In this document: positions 1 through 6,525 of the stretch, one piece after another
How the letters are laid out: each line of letters opens with the position of its first letter
Position numbering within the stretch: the stretch's first letter is position 1
Origin: an uncultured Oscillospiraceae bacterium
GTDB taxonomy: Bacteria; Bacillota; Clostridia; Oscillospirales; Oscillospiraceae
NCBI GenBank assembly: GCA_959022875.1
Contig: CAUFAM010000013.1
Span: 1 to 12,130 of the forward strand
Reading direction: 5' to 3'
DNA length: 12,130 nucleotides
Notes under the pieces: model-generated
Databases searched by the model: none
What the model saw: only the letters and a program-made list of their open reading frames with translations
Told to the model about the DNA's origin: nothing
Position numbers and translations under genes: made by a program

Positions 1-674
1 TGGATGCGCAGCTGGATGGAGGCCAGGAACTCCTCGTGGGCGGCGGAGCGGGCGGCCATCTCCTCCTCGATCTCCTTGTAGCCCACAGGGTCCAGATAGC
101 GCAGGGACAGGTCCTCCAGCTCCCACTTCAGCTTCTGCATACCTAAGCGGTGAGCCAGAGGGGCGTAGATCTCCATGGTCTCCAGGCTCTTCTCCCGCTG
201 CTTCTTGGGGGACTGGTACTCCATGGTGCGCATGTTGTGAAGCCGGTCGCACACCTTGATGAGGATGACCCGGATGTCACGGCTCATGGCAATGAGCATC
301 TTGCGCAGATTTTCCATCTGCTCCTCTTCCTTGGTGACGTACTGCACCCTCGTCAGCTTGGTGACGCCCTCCACCAGCTCAGCCACCGTGGGGCCGAACT
401 TTTTAGCGATCTCCTCATGGGTGGAGGCAGTGTCCTCGATGCAGTCGTGAAGCAGAGCGGCAATGACGCTGTCCACGTCCAGCTCCAGGTCAGCCACAAT
501 CTCCGCCACGGCAATGGGGTGGATGATATAGGGCTCGCCGCTTTTGCGCAGCTGGCCGTGGTGGGAGGCGTCAGCGTAGGTAAAGGCGTCAAACAGCCGC
601 TTGGTGTCCAGATTGGGCGTATAGGTGGCAACCTTTCGTTCCAGGGCGTGATAGCTCTCCAGAATGGGATCCAT
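1..674 (-). CDS. rel: Bifunctional (p)ppGpp synthetase/hydrolase, N-terminal part (3' end outside window)
   Basis: Stringent-response enzyme that makes and degrades the alarmone (p)ppGpp in the cytoplasm. About 224 codons are present, from the ATG at 672-674 to the window edge. This is the HD hydrolase half plus the start of the linker; the synthetase, TGS and ACT domains would lie beyond position 1. Visible motifs are RKSGEPYIIHP (residues 43-53), HDCIEDT (76-82) and KVCDRLHNMRT (140-150). The metal and catalytic residues known for streptococcal Rel (H53, H77, D78, D144, N148) are all matched one residue earlier, so the hydrolase should be active and the protein is Rel/SpoT-like rather than a hydrolase-dead RelA. 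The start is supported by GAGGTGA four bases upstream. It lies 18 bp behind recJ on the same strand and is probably cotranscribed. The classic Firmicute order is recJ-apt-relA; here apt is missing between them. Confidence 0.95.
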   Translation of the reverse strand, partial: MDPILESYHALERKVATYTPNLDTKRLFDAFTYADASHHGQLRKSGEPYIIHPIAVAEIVADLELDVDSVIAALLHDCIEDTASTHEEIAKKFGPTVAELVEGVTKLTRVQYVTKEEEQMENLRKMLIAMSRDIRVILIKVCDRLHNMRTMEYQSPKKQREKSLETMEIYAPLAHRLGMQKLKWELEDLSLRYLDPVGYKEIEEEMAARSAAHEEFLASIQLRI

Positions 675-692
675 AAAATCACCTCGGTTGAA

Positions 693-2783
693 TTAGGAAA
701 ATGAAGATTCGGTGGAGGAGCCCTCCTCCAGGGCCTGGCGCAGCCGCTTCAAAAGGGCGGAATCTTCCAGGTCCACCTTGCGCTCCACAGGGCGCAGGGT
801 GATCTGAAGGCGGTCGGTGCGGTAGTTCAGGTAGATAAGGCCGCGCTCCTCCATCACCTTCAGGCACAGCATGGTGCGGGCGGGCACTTCCCGCTGGCGG
901 CTGGACCGGGAGACGGCCCGGGCGATGCGCACTGGGGTGTCCTCCACCACATTGCCAGCGGCCCCCTGGCGCTCCAGCCACCGCCAGAGCCACACGAAAT
1001 CGTCCCGGCTGGGAAGGAGCACCTGGGCCTCCTGAACGGAGAGAAACTCTCCCCGAACAAATTTCTCATAAATCGAGCGCTCCAGCTGGGCACGGGAGGG
1101 AACCACCCGCAGGTCCACCACCTGGAGCTGCAGGTCCCTCCGGCCCCGGAACTCATTGATCTGGGGATAAAAGACCAGATCCACCCGGCAGCCGGGATAG
1201 AGCCCCGTGTCCTGGGCGTCGGCGGAAAACCAGATGGCGTCCAGCCCCACGCCCCGGGCCTCCAGGCGCATTTTCAGGTGCCGCCCCCGGCCCACCTGGG
1301 ACAGGGCGTGTACCTGGGCCCCCTGAAGAAGGAGGATGGGGCGGGGATTGCCGGTGCCGCAGGGCTCCAGCCGGTCCAAAGCCTCCACCGCGGGCACCGA
1401 GAGCATGTGCGGCTGGACGGCCATGTCTACCTCCAGCACGGAGGGCAGCTCCTCCCCCTGGCAGTTGTGGGCCAGGGTCTGGCGCAGGGCCTGGGCCAGG
1501 GCGGGGATATTCTCCTCCCGCACAGTAAAGCCGGCGGCCAGGGCGTGGCCTCCAAAGTTCTCCAGCAGATGGGAGCAGGAGGAGAGCAGTTCAAAGAGGT
1601 TGACGCCTCCCCAGGAGCGGCAGGAGCCCTTGCCCATCCCCTGGTCCAGGCAGATCATAAAGCAGGGACAGGCGTATTTTTCCGCCAAGCGGGAGGCAAC
1701 AATACCCACCACACCCTGGTGCCACTGGCTGCCTGCCAGGATAATGGCCCCCTGCTGGGGCGTCTGGGTGAGATGGTGCACACACTGATGAAAAATATCG
1801 CTCTCCAGCCCCTGGCGCTCCCGGTTGAGCTCGCACAGCTCCATGGCCAGCTCATCAGCCCGGACGGGGTCCTGGGTGAGCAGCAGCTCCACGGCCACCT
1901 CCGCCCGGCCCAGACGGCCGGAGGCGTTGATGCGGGGGGCCAGGGTGTATCCCACGGACACGGAGGTGATAGCCTTGTCCTCTAGGCCCACACAGCGCAG
2001 AAGACTGGCCAGCCCCACCCGGCGCGGAGGATTGAGCCGCGCCAGTCCCAGGCTGACAATGGCCCGGTTTTCACCCGCCATGGGCATAACGTCAGCCACC
2101 GTGCCGATGGCGGCCAGGTCGCAGTATTGATCCAAAACGGCACCGGCCTCCTCCTGGCCAGCCACTGCCATGGCCAGCATGAGAGCCACACCTACTCCCG
2201 CCAGCCCTTTAAATGGATAGGGGCAGTCGGGGCGGTGGGGATCCACTACCGCAGCGGCGTTGGGAATGGCATCCTTACAGGTATGGTGGTCGGTAATGAC
2301 CACGTCCATACCAAGGCGGAGGGCCAGCTCGGTCTCTTCCACGGCGGTGATGCCGCAGTCCACCGTGACGATAAGGCCCACGCCCTGCTGGGCAAGGGAC
2401 TGCACCGCCTCCAGATTCAGACCGTACCCCTCCTCCAGGCGGCAGGGAATATAGGGCAGCACAGTGGCCCCCTGCTTCCGGAGAAAGTGGGTGAGCAGAC
2501 AGGTAGAAGTAATGCCGTCCACATCGTAATCGCCATAGACGGCGATGGTTTCGCCCCGCTGAAGAGCCAGACGCACCCGCTGGGCGGCCCGGTCCATGTC
2601 CTTCATGAGATGGGGGGAGAGGATGGCCTCCCGGGCGGGCGAGAGAAGCTGCCGGGCCTTTTCCGGGTCGGTTATGCCCCGGGCCGAAAGAATCGCGGCC
2701 AAAAGGGAGCTGACGCCCGCCGCCTCCAGAGCAGCTTGCCCCTGGGGGCAGGGGGAGGCCACCTGCCAGTGTTTGTATTTCAT
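693..2783 (-). CDS. recJ: Single-stranded-DNA-specific exonuclease RecJ
   Basis: 5'-3' single-strand DNA exonuclease of the DHH phosphoesterase superfamily, used in recombinational repair, mismatch repair and fork restart. With the start chosen here it has 696 residues. Motifs seen: DYDVDG (85-90), VDCG (141-144), DHH (165-167), a CDLAAIGTVADVMP block (from 221), and the DHHA1 signature GGHALAAG (411-418). These are followed by an OB-type region (around PCGTGNPRP) and a Firmicute-type C-terminal extension. The frame is open 26 codons further upstream (to 2861), but that would place the start upstream of the best promoter (-10 at 2845-2850). The ATG at 2781-2783, preceded by GGGGGTG about eight bases away, is preferred. 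The next gene is rel, 18 bp downstream. Low alternative risk: the complete motif set makes RecJ secure; only the start is uncertain. Confidence 0.96.
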   Translation of the reverse strand: MKYKHWQVASPCPQGQAALEAAGVSSLLAAILSARGITDPEKARQLLSPAREAILSPHLMKDMDRAAQRVRLALQRGETIAVYGDYDVDGITSTCLLTHFLRKQGATVLPYIPCRLEEGYGLNLEAVQSLAQQGVGLIVTVDCGITAVEETELALRLGMDVVITDHHTCKDAIPNAAAVVDPHRPDCPYPFKGLAGVGVALMLAMAVAGQEEAGAVLDQYCDLAAIGTVADVMPMAGENRAIVSLGLARLNPPRRVGLASLLRCVGLEDKAITSVSVGYTLAPRINASGRLGRAEVAVELLLTQDPVRADELAMELCELNRERQGLESDIFHQCVHHLTQTPQQGAIILAGSQWHQGVVGIVASRLAEKYACPCFMICLDQGMGKGSCRSWGGVNLFELLSSCSHLLENFGGHALAAGFTVREENIPALAQALRQTLAHNCQGEELPSVLEVDMAVQPHMLSVPAVEALDRLEPCGTGNPRPILLLQGAQVHALSQVGRGRHLKMRLEARGVGLDAIWFSADAQDTGLYPGCRVDLVFYPQINEFRGRRDLQLQVVDLRVVPSRAQLERSIYEKFVRGEFLSVQEAQVLLPSRDDFVWLWRWLERQGAAGNVVEDTPVRIARAVSRSSRQREVPARTMLCLKVMEERGLIYLNYRTDRLQITLRPVERKVDLEDSALLKRLRQALEEGSSTESSFS

Positions 2784-2844
2784 TGGGCACACCCCCAGTC
2801 CGCGCTGCAAAAAGTAAGGTACAATACGGCATATTAACTTTTTT

Positions 2845-2874
2845 ATTATAGCATAGAGCAAGGAAAACCTTCAA
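2845..2874 (-). promoter_or_regulatory. Promoter of the recJ-rel operon
   Basis: On the minus strand a perfect -10 TATAAT (plus-strand 2845-2850) has an upstream TGC, making an extended -10. TTGAAG (2869-2874) lies 18 bp further upstream as a -35 with four of six consensus bases. Transcription would begin near 2838, giving a leader of about 55 nt before the recJ ATG. This position argues against the longer recJ reading frame. Confidence 0.6.
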
Positions 2875-3213
2875 GATGAAATCCGGGGGCGCTTTTCTTT
2901 TTTCGGCTGGAGGGCGTTTGTGAAAAAAGAAGAAAACTGTTTCAGGCGAAATTTTGGAAAAATTACGGTTTTCGGGGCGGGGCCTCAAAACCAAAAAACG
3001 AGAGCAATCCAGAAATTTCCAGAAGTTACTAGGGAAAAGATCAAAAGAAAAGGAAAAAATAGGGAGGTTTTGTCTACTTTGTGGAGAAAAATGTAGCAAG
3101 CTAAACAATGAAAATCTTTCATAAACTAATTCAACCAATCAATGGAAAGCTAGCAAACCAGTGGAAAATTGAAATAGAGCACAAATAACTTTTTTGAAAT
3201 GCCAAAGTTTTTG
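2875..3213. other. AT-rich intergenic stretch between divergent recJ and transporter transcription units
   Basis: No credible gene is seen. The stretch is much richer in A and T than the genes on either side. It contains a perfect inverted repeat with 6-bp arms (ATGAAA, spacer ATC, TTTCAT; 3108-3122), two direct copies of CCAGAA (3009-3014 and 3019-3024) flanking an AATTT core, and two TAGCAA-containing words near 3094 and 3150. Any of these could be binding sites for regulators of the downstream transporter, but nothing identifies a specific protein. Open frames crossing it lack ribosome binding sites and have compositionally odd products. Confidence 0.5.
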
Positions 3214-3242
3214 TTGATTTAACACAAAATGCGTGATATGAT
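3214..3242 (+). promoter_or_regulatory. Promoter of the histidine transporter gene
   Basis: TTGATT at 3214-3219 (first four bases match the -35 consensus) is followed after exactly 17 bp by TATGAT at 3237-3242 (five of six matches to TATAAT). TG at 3234-3235 creates an extended -10. The predicted start of transcription is near 3249, about 164 nt before the transporter ATG. This is the best plus-strand promoter in the gap. Confidence 0.6.
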
Positions 3243-3248
3243 ATGGGC

Positions 3249-3412
3249 AAGCGGGACGCCTCCGCAGAGGGGCCCTTGTGTTTGGAAAAACTTCTTCTTG
3301 GCGGTGATCGCCGTCAATTTGGGATGGGAGAAGCTGTGATGGGCACAAGGGAGCGGGAGCGTTTCGGAAGAAGCAACCGTAAGAGGAAAGAAGAAAGAGG
3401 GGTAACAATTTT
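3249..3412 (+). promoter_or_regulatory. Long, potentially structured 5' leader of the transporter mRNA
   Basis: The predicted untranslated leader is about 164 nt. CCCTTGTG (3273-3280) is perfectly complementary to CACAAGGG (3344-3351), and a small hairpin GGCG-GTGAT-CGCC (3300-3312) is nested between them. The final purine-rich stretch ends in GAGGGG (3397-3402), ten bases before the ATG. No riboswitch class is recognised. No run of histidine codons or T-box element is evident, and no U tract follows the hairpin, so transcription attenuation in its simplest form is not supported. Control of translation or RNA stability is possible. Confidence 0.35.
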
Positions 3413-4735
3413 ATGGAAATTCTATTAAACCCGGTAACCGTATCGGTCCTGGTCCTGTGTGTGCTCAGCTTGCTGAAGCTGAACGTGCTGCTGGCCATGC
3501 TGATCGCCTGTGTGGTCGGCGGCCTTGTGGGTGGCATTCCCATTTACAGCGAGACCGAGTCCACCATTTTTGGTATCCTGACCGGCGGCTTTGCCGGTAA
3601 CGCGACCACCGCCCTGGCTTACATCCTGCTGGGCACCTTCGCTACTGCCATTGCCACCACCGGCCTGGCCGACATCCTCTCCAAGAAGATGTCCAAGGTC
3701 ATCGGCGGCAACAAGCTGGTTCTGCTGGGCATGATCACCATCATCGCCTGCCTGTCCCAGAACCTGATTCCCATTCACATTGCTTACATTCCCATCCTGA
3801 TTCCCCCCATGCTGAGCATGATGAACAAGATGAAGCTGGACCGCCGCGCCGTGGCCTGTGCCCTGGCCTTCGGTCATAAGGCTCCTTACATCGCCATCCC
3901 CTTCGGCTTCGGCCTGATCTTCCAGGGCATCATTGCTGACAACCTGACTGCCAACGGCATGGAAGTGACCGTCAGCGACGTTACCGCTGCCAACTGGTCT
4001 CTGGGCGTGGCCATGTTCATCGGCCTGCTGATCGCCGTGTTCATCACCTACCGCAAGCCCCGTGAGTATCAGATGCTCCAGGCCGACACCTCCGCTTCCG
4101 ACGCTATCAGCGAGAAGCTGGAGTACCGTCACTATGTGACCCTGGTCGCCATCGTGGTCGTGGTCGTGGTTCAGATCTTCAGCCAGGACCTGGCTCTGTC
4201 CGCTCTGGCCGGTATCATGGTCATGATCGTCTTCGGCGCCATCAAGTGGAACCAGATCGACGAGCAGCTGGCCGGCGGCGTGCAGCTGATGGGCCTGATC
4301 GCTTTCGTTATGCTGATTGCTGGCGGCTATGCCGACGTTATGAAGGCTACCGGCGGTGTTGAGGCTCTGGTTGAGGCTGGTATCCACGCCATGGGCGGCA
4401 GCAAGATCATTGCCGCTACCGTTATCACTCTGATCGGCCTGCTGGTCACCATGGGTATCGGCACCTCCTTCGGTACCGTTCCTGTTCTGGCCGTGCTGTT
4501 CGTGCCTCTGTGTGAGAGCATTGGCTTCTCCGCTTCTGCTACCATCCTGCTGATGTCCGCTGCTGCTGCTCTGGGTGACGCCGGCTCCCCCGCCTCCGAT
4601 ACCACCCTTGGCCCCACGTCCGGTCTGAGCGCCGACGGCCAGCACGATCACATCTGGGACACCTGCGTTCCCACTTTCCTGCACTTCAACATCCCCCTGA
4701 TGATCTGCGCCATCGTTGTGGCTCAGTTCATCTAA
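3413..4735 (+). CDS. yuiF: YuiF-type putative histidine transporter (NhaC family, COG2056)
   Basis: A 440-residue polytopic membrane protein with about ten to twelve hydrophobic segments, probably ion-coupled and located in the cytoplasmic membrane. Family signatures recognised: SQNLIPIHIAYIP (115-127), GDAGSPASDTTLGPTSG (388-404) and a conserved tail GQHDHIWDTCVPTFLH (409-424). The length matches Bacillus YuiF, annotated as a Na+/H+-antiporter-family protein and predicted histidine transporter. The start ATG follows GAGGGG by ten bases. hutH lies 140 bp downstream on the same strand, which supports histidine as substrate; histidine/urocanate exchange is an alternative that the sequence cannot exclude. 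Codon use is strongly biased (CGC/CGT for Arg, many GCT, CTG, GTT codons, almost no CGG or AGG), unlike recJ or the racemase, suggesting high expression. Family assignment is secure; substrate is inferred from the family name and context. Confidence 0.85.
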   Translation: MEILLNPVTVSVLVLCVLSLLKLNVLLAMLIACVVGGLVGGIPIYSETESTIFGILTGGFAGNATTALAYILLGTFATAIATTGLADILSKKMSKVIGGNKLVLLGMITIIACLSQNLIPIHIAYIPILIPPMLSMMNKMKLDRRAVACALAFGHKAPYIAIPFGFGLIFQGIIADNLTANGMEVTVSDVTAANWSLGVAMFIGLLIAVFITYRKPREYQMLQADTSASDAISEKLEYRHYVTLVAIVVVVVVQIFSQDLALSALAGIMVMIVFGAIKWNQIDEQLAGGVQLMGLIAFVMLIAGGYADVMKATGGVEALVEAGIHAMGGSKIIAATVITLIGLLVTMGIGTSFGTVPVLAVLFVPLCESIGFSASATILLMSAAAALGDAGSPASDTTLGPTSGLSADGQHDHIWDTCVPTFLHFNIPLMICAIVVAQFI

Positions 4736-4756
4736 AATCCATCCCGAATTAAGAAG

Positions 4757-4794
4757 CTCTGGTTCGGCGGGTTTTTCACGCTGAACCAGAGTTT
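4757..4794 (+). terminator. Hairpin between transporter and hutH (terminator or processing/attenuation element)
   Basis: CTCTGGTTCGGCG (4757-4769) pairs with CGCTGAACCAGAG (4779-4791), giving 13 consecutive pairs including one G-U, around a 9-nt loop. Only TTT follows before CCGC, so as an intrinsic terminator it is imperfect. It could allow read-through into hutH or stabilise the upstream message. No convincing promoter is seen between it and hutH, so read-through is likely needed. Confidence 0.6.
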
Positions 4795-4838
4795 CCGCTA
4801 ATCCTATTTAGTCATACACATAACAACCATCATTTACC

Positions 4839-4853
4839 ATCCGCACAACGGAT
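4839..4853 (+). repeat. Small inverted repeat in the hutH leader
   Basis: ATCCG, spacer CACAA, CGGAT: a perfect 5-bp-arm inverted repeat ending just before the hutH ribosome binding site (AAGGAAGGAG, about 4855-4864). It could form a weak hairpin affecting ribosome access or act as a DNA half-site pair. It is short enough to be chance. Confidence 0.3.
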
Positions 4854-4875
4854 CAAGGAAGGAGACATCACAGTC

Positions 4876-6441
4876 ATGTATAATCCCAAAGAAGTAAAGC
4901 ATATCGTCCTGGATGGGCATAGCCTCACCCTGGAAACCTTTGTCGCTGTGGCCCGTTACGGTGCCACCGTCGAGCTGGCCGATTCCGCTCTGGAAGCCAT
5001 GAAGAAGTCCCGCGCCCTGGCTGAGAAGATTGCCGATGAGGGCCGTGTGGCCTATGGTATCACCACTGGTTTTGGTGATTTCCAGCGCGTGGCCGTCAGC
5101 AAGGAAATGAGCAACCAGCTGTCCACCAACCTGATCCTCAGTCACTGCACCGCCACTGGCGAGCCCTACGCCGAGGAAGTGGTGCGCGGCATGCTGCTGC
5201 TGCGGGCCAATGCCCTGTGCGTAGGCGTGTCCGGTGTGCGGCCTATCCTGGTGCAAATGATGATCGAGATGCTCAATAAGGGCGTCCATCCCGTGGTGCC
5301 TCAGAAGGGCTCCCTGGGTTCCTCCGGCGACCTGGCTCCTCTGGCTCACATGTCTCTGCCCCTGCTGGGCAAGGGCATGGCCATGTACAAGGGCGAGAAG
5401 ATGACCGGCGCCGAGGCTATGGCCAAGGCCGGCATCCAGACCCTGGATACCCTGGTGAGCAAGGAAGGCCTGGGCCTGACCAACGGTACCTGCGCCATGA
5501 CCTCCGTGGGCTCCCTGGCGCTGTATGACACCATCTGCGCCGCTCAGCTGGGCGACGTGATCGGCTCCCTGGCCTTCGAGGGCCTGACCGGTCTGCGCAA
5601 CGCCTTTGACCCCCGTATCCACGCCGTCCGTGGCCAGAAGGGTCAGATGCTGGTGGCCAAGAACATGAAGATGCTGCTGGAGGGCTCCGAGATTCTGGAC
5701 AACTGCCAGAACGACCGCGTGCAGGACGCCTACGCTCTGCGCTGCATTCCTCAGCTGCACGGCGCTGTCCGTGACGCTCTGGACTACGTCCTGGACAAGG
5801 TGGAGATTGAGCTCAACGCCGTGACCGATAACCCCCTGATGTTCCTGGAGGACGAGGCTGTTATCTCCGGCGGTAACTTCCACGGCGAGCCCATGGCGAT
5901 CCCCTTCGATACTCTGGGCATTGCCTGCTCCGAGATTGCCGACGCTTCCGAGCGCCGCACCGAGCGTATGGTCAACGCCGCTCTGTCCAACGGCCTGACC
6001 CCCTTCCTCACCACCGAGGGCGGCGTGAACTCCGGCTACATGATCGTGCAGTATGCCGCCGCTTCCATGGTGTCTGAGAACAAGGTGTACGCTCACCCCG
6101 CTTCCGTGGATTCCATCCCCTCCTCCGCCAACCAGGAGGACATCGTGTCCATGGGTACCACCGCGGGCCGTAAGGCCGGCATGATCGTCCAGAACACCCT
6201 GTCTGTTCTGGCCCTGGAGCTGCTGACTGCCTGCCAGGCCATCGACATCCGCCGCCGCCTGAACACTCATGGCCAGGGCATCACCCCCCTGCATGAGGCT
6301 CTGTACAAGCACGTGCGTGAGAAGGTCGACTTCTTCGAGCTGGACCGTGAGATCTGGCCCGACATCGCCGAGGTGGAGAAGATGGTCCGCAGCGGCGAGC
6401 TGCTGGAGATCGTCAAGGAGTATATGCCTGACTTCCAGTAA
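4876..6441 (+). CDS. hutH: Histidine ammonia-lyase
   Basis: Converts L-histidine to trans-urocanate and ammonia, the first step of histidine catabolism, in the cytoplasm. At 521 residues it is typical of the aromatic amino acid lyase family. Seen in order: YGITTGFG with the active-site Tyr at 60; LSH (88-90), the Ser-His pair typical of histidine-specific rather than Phe- or Tyr-specific lyases; the cofactor loop GSLGSSGDLAPLAH (145-158); TDNPL and GGNFHGEP; then SANQEDIVSMG near the C-terminus. The electrophilic MIO cofactor should form from S149-S150-G151. Most family members have Ala-Ser-Gly, so this is a first-position substitution; the catalytic Ser and Gly are kept. The start is supported by AAGGAAGGAG 11 bases upstream. 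Codon use is of the highly expressed type. It lies between a putative histidine transporter and a probable histidine racemase. hutU, hutI and hutG are not in the window. Confidence 0.96.
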   Translation: MYNPKEVKHIVLDGHSLTLETFVAVARYGATVELADSALEAMKKSRALAEKIADEGRVAYGITTGFGDFQRVAVSKEMSNQLSTNLILSHCTATGEPYAEEVVRGMLLLRANALCVGVSGVRPILVQMMIEMLNKGVHPVVPQKGSLGSSGDLAPLAHMSLPLLGKGMAMYKGEKMTGAEAMAKAGIQTLDTLVSKEGLGLTNGTCAMTSVGSLALYDTICAAQLGDVIGSLAFEGLTGLRNAFDPRIHAVRGQKGQMLVAKNMKMLLEGSEILDNCQNDRVQDAYALRCIPQLHGAVRDALDYVLDKVEIELNAVTDNPLMFLEDEAVISGGNFHGEPMAIPFDTLGIACSEIADASERRTERMVNAALSNGLTPFLTTEGGVNSGYMIVQYAAASMVSENKVYAHPASVDSIPSSANQEDIVSMGTTAGRKAGMIVQNTLSVLALELLTACQAIDIRRRLNTHGQGITPLHEALYKHVREKVDFFELDREIWPDIAEVEKMVRSGELLEIVKEYMPDFQ

Positions 6442-6456
6442 TCCAAAGCACAACAT

Positions 6457-6509
6457 GCCCCCGGAGGGGAGGGACTCTGGCCCCTCTCCTCTGGGGGCTT
6501 CTATTTTCT
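6457..6509 (+). terminator. Strong intrinsic terminator after hutH
   Basis: A 17-pair stem (6457-6473 with 6482-6498, two G-U pairs) closes an 8-nt loop and is followed by TTCTATTTTCT. This is the strongest terminator on the plus strand. The next gene's ribosome binding site (GGAGG, 6512-6516) begins only a few bases after the T-rich run and no promoter fits between, so the racemase probably depends on read-through. Confidence 0.85.
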
Positions 6510-6525
6510 GTGGAGGCGAGAACGC

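Noticed and set aside
2784..2861. A 26-codon N-terminal extension of RecJ.
   Set aside because: It would start upstream of the best recJ promoter, has no ribosome binding site, and lacks family similarity. The ATG at 2781-2783 with GGGGGTG upstream is better.
2275..3138. A 287-codon minus-strand open frame crossing the recJ start and the AT-rich gap.
   Set aside because: It runs out of frame inside recJ, which has full domain evidence, and its upstream part is low-complexity translation of AT-rich noncoding DNA.
3108..3351. CRISPR array, transposon ends or T-box riboswitch in the long intergenic region.
   Set aside because: No regularly spaced repeats, no terminal inverted repeats with target duplications, and no T-box sequence or specifier/antiterminator arrangement could be seen.
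3243..3428. A 61-codon open frame in the transporter leader, or a shorter 29-codon version from the ATG at 3339, running into the transporter start.
   Set aside because: The first ATG lies at or upstream of the predicted transcription start. The product is an odd Arg/Glu-rich string with no histidine codons and resembles no leader peptide. The 29-codon version has only a weak purine-rich site before it.
4795..4850. A dedicated hutH promoter after the hairpin.
   Set aside because: The best -10-like word (TATTTA, 4805-4810) matches only three of six bases and lacks a usable -35.
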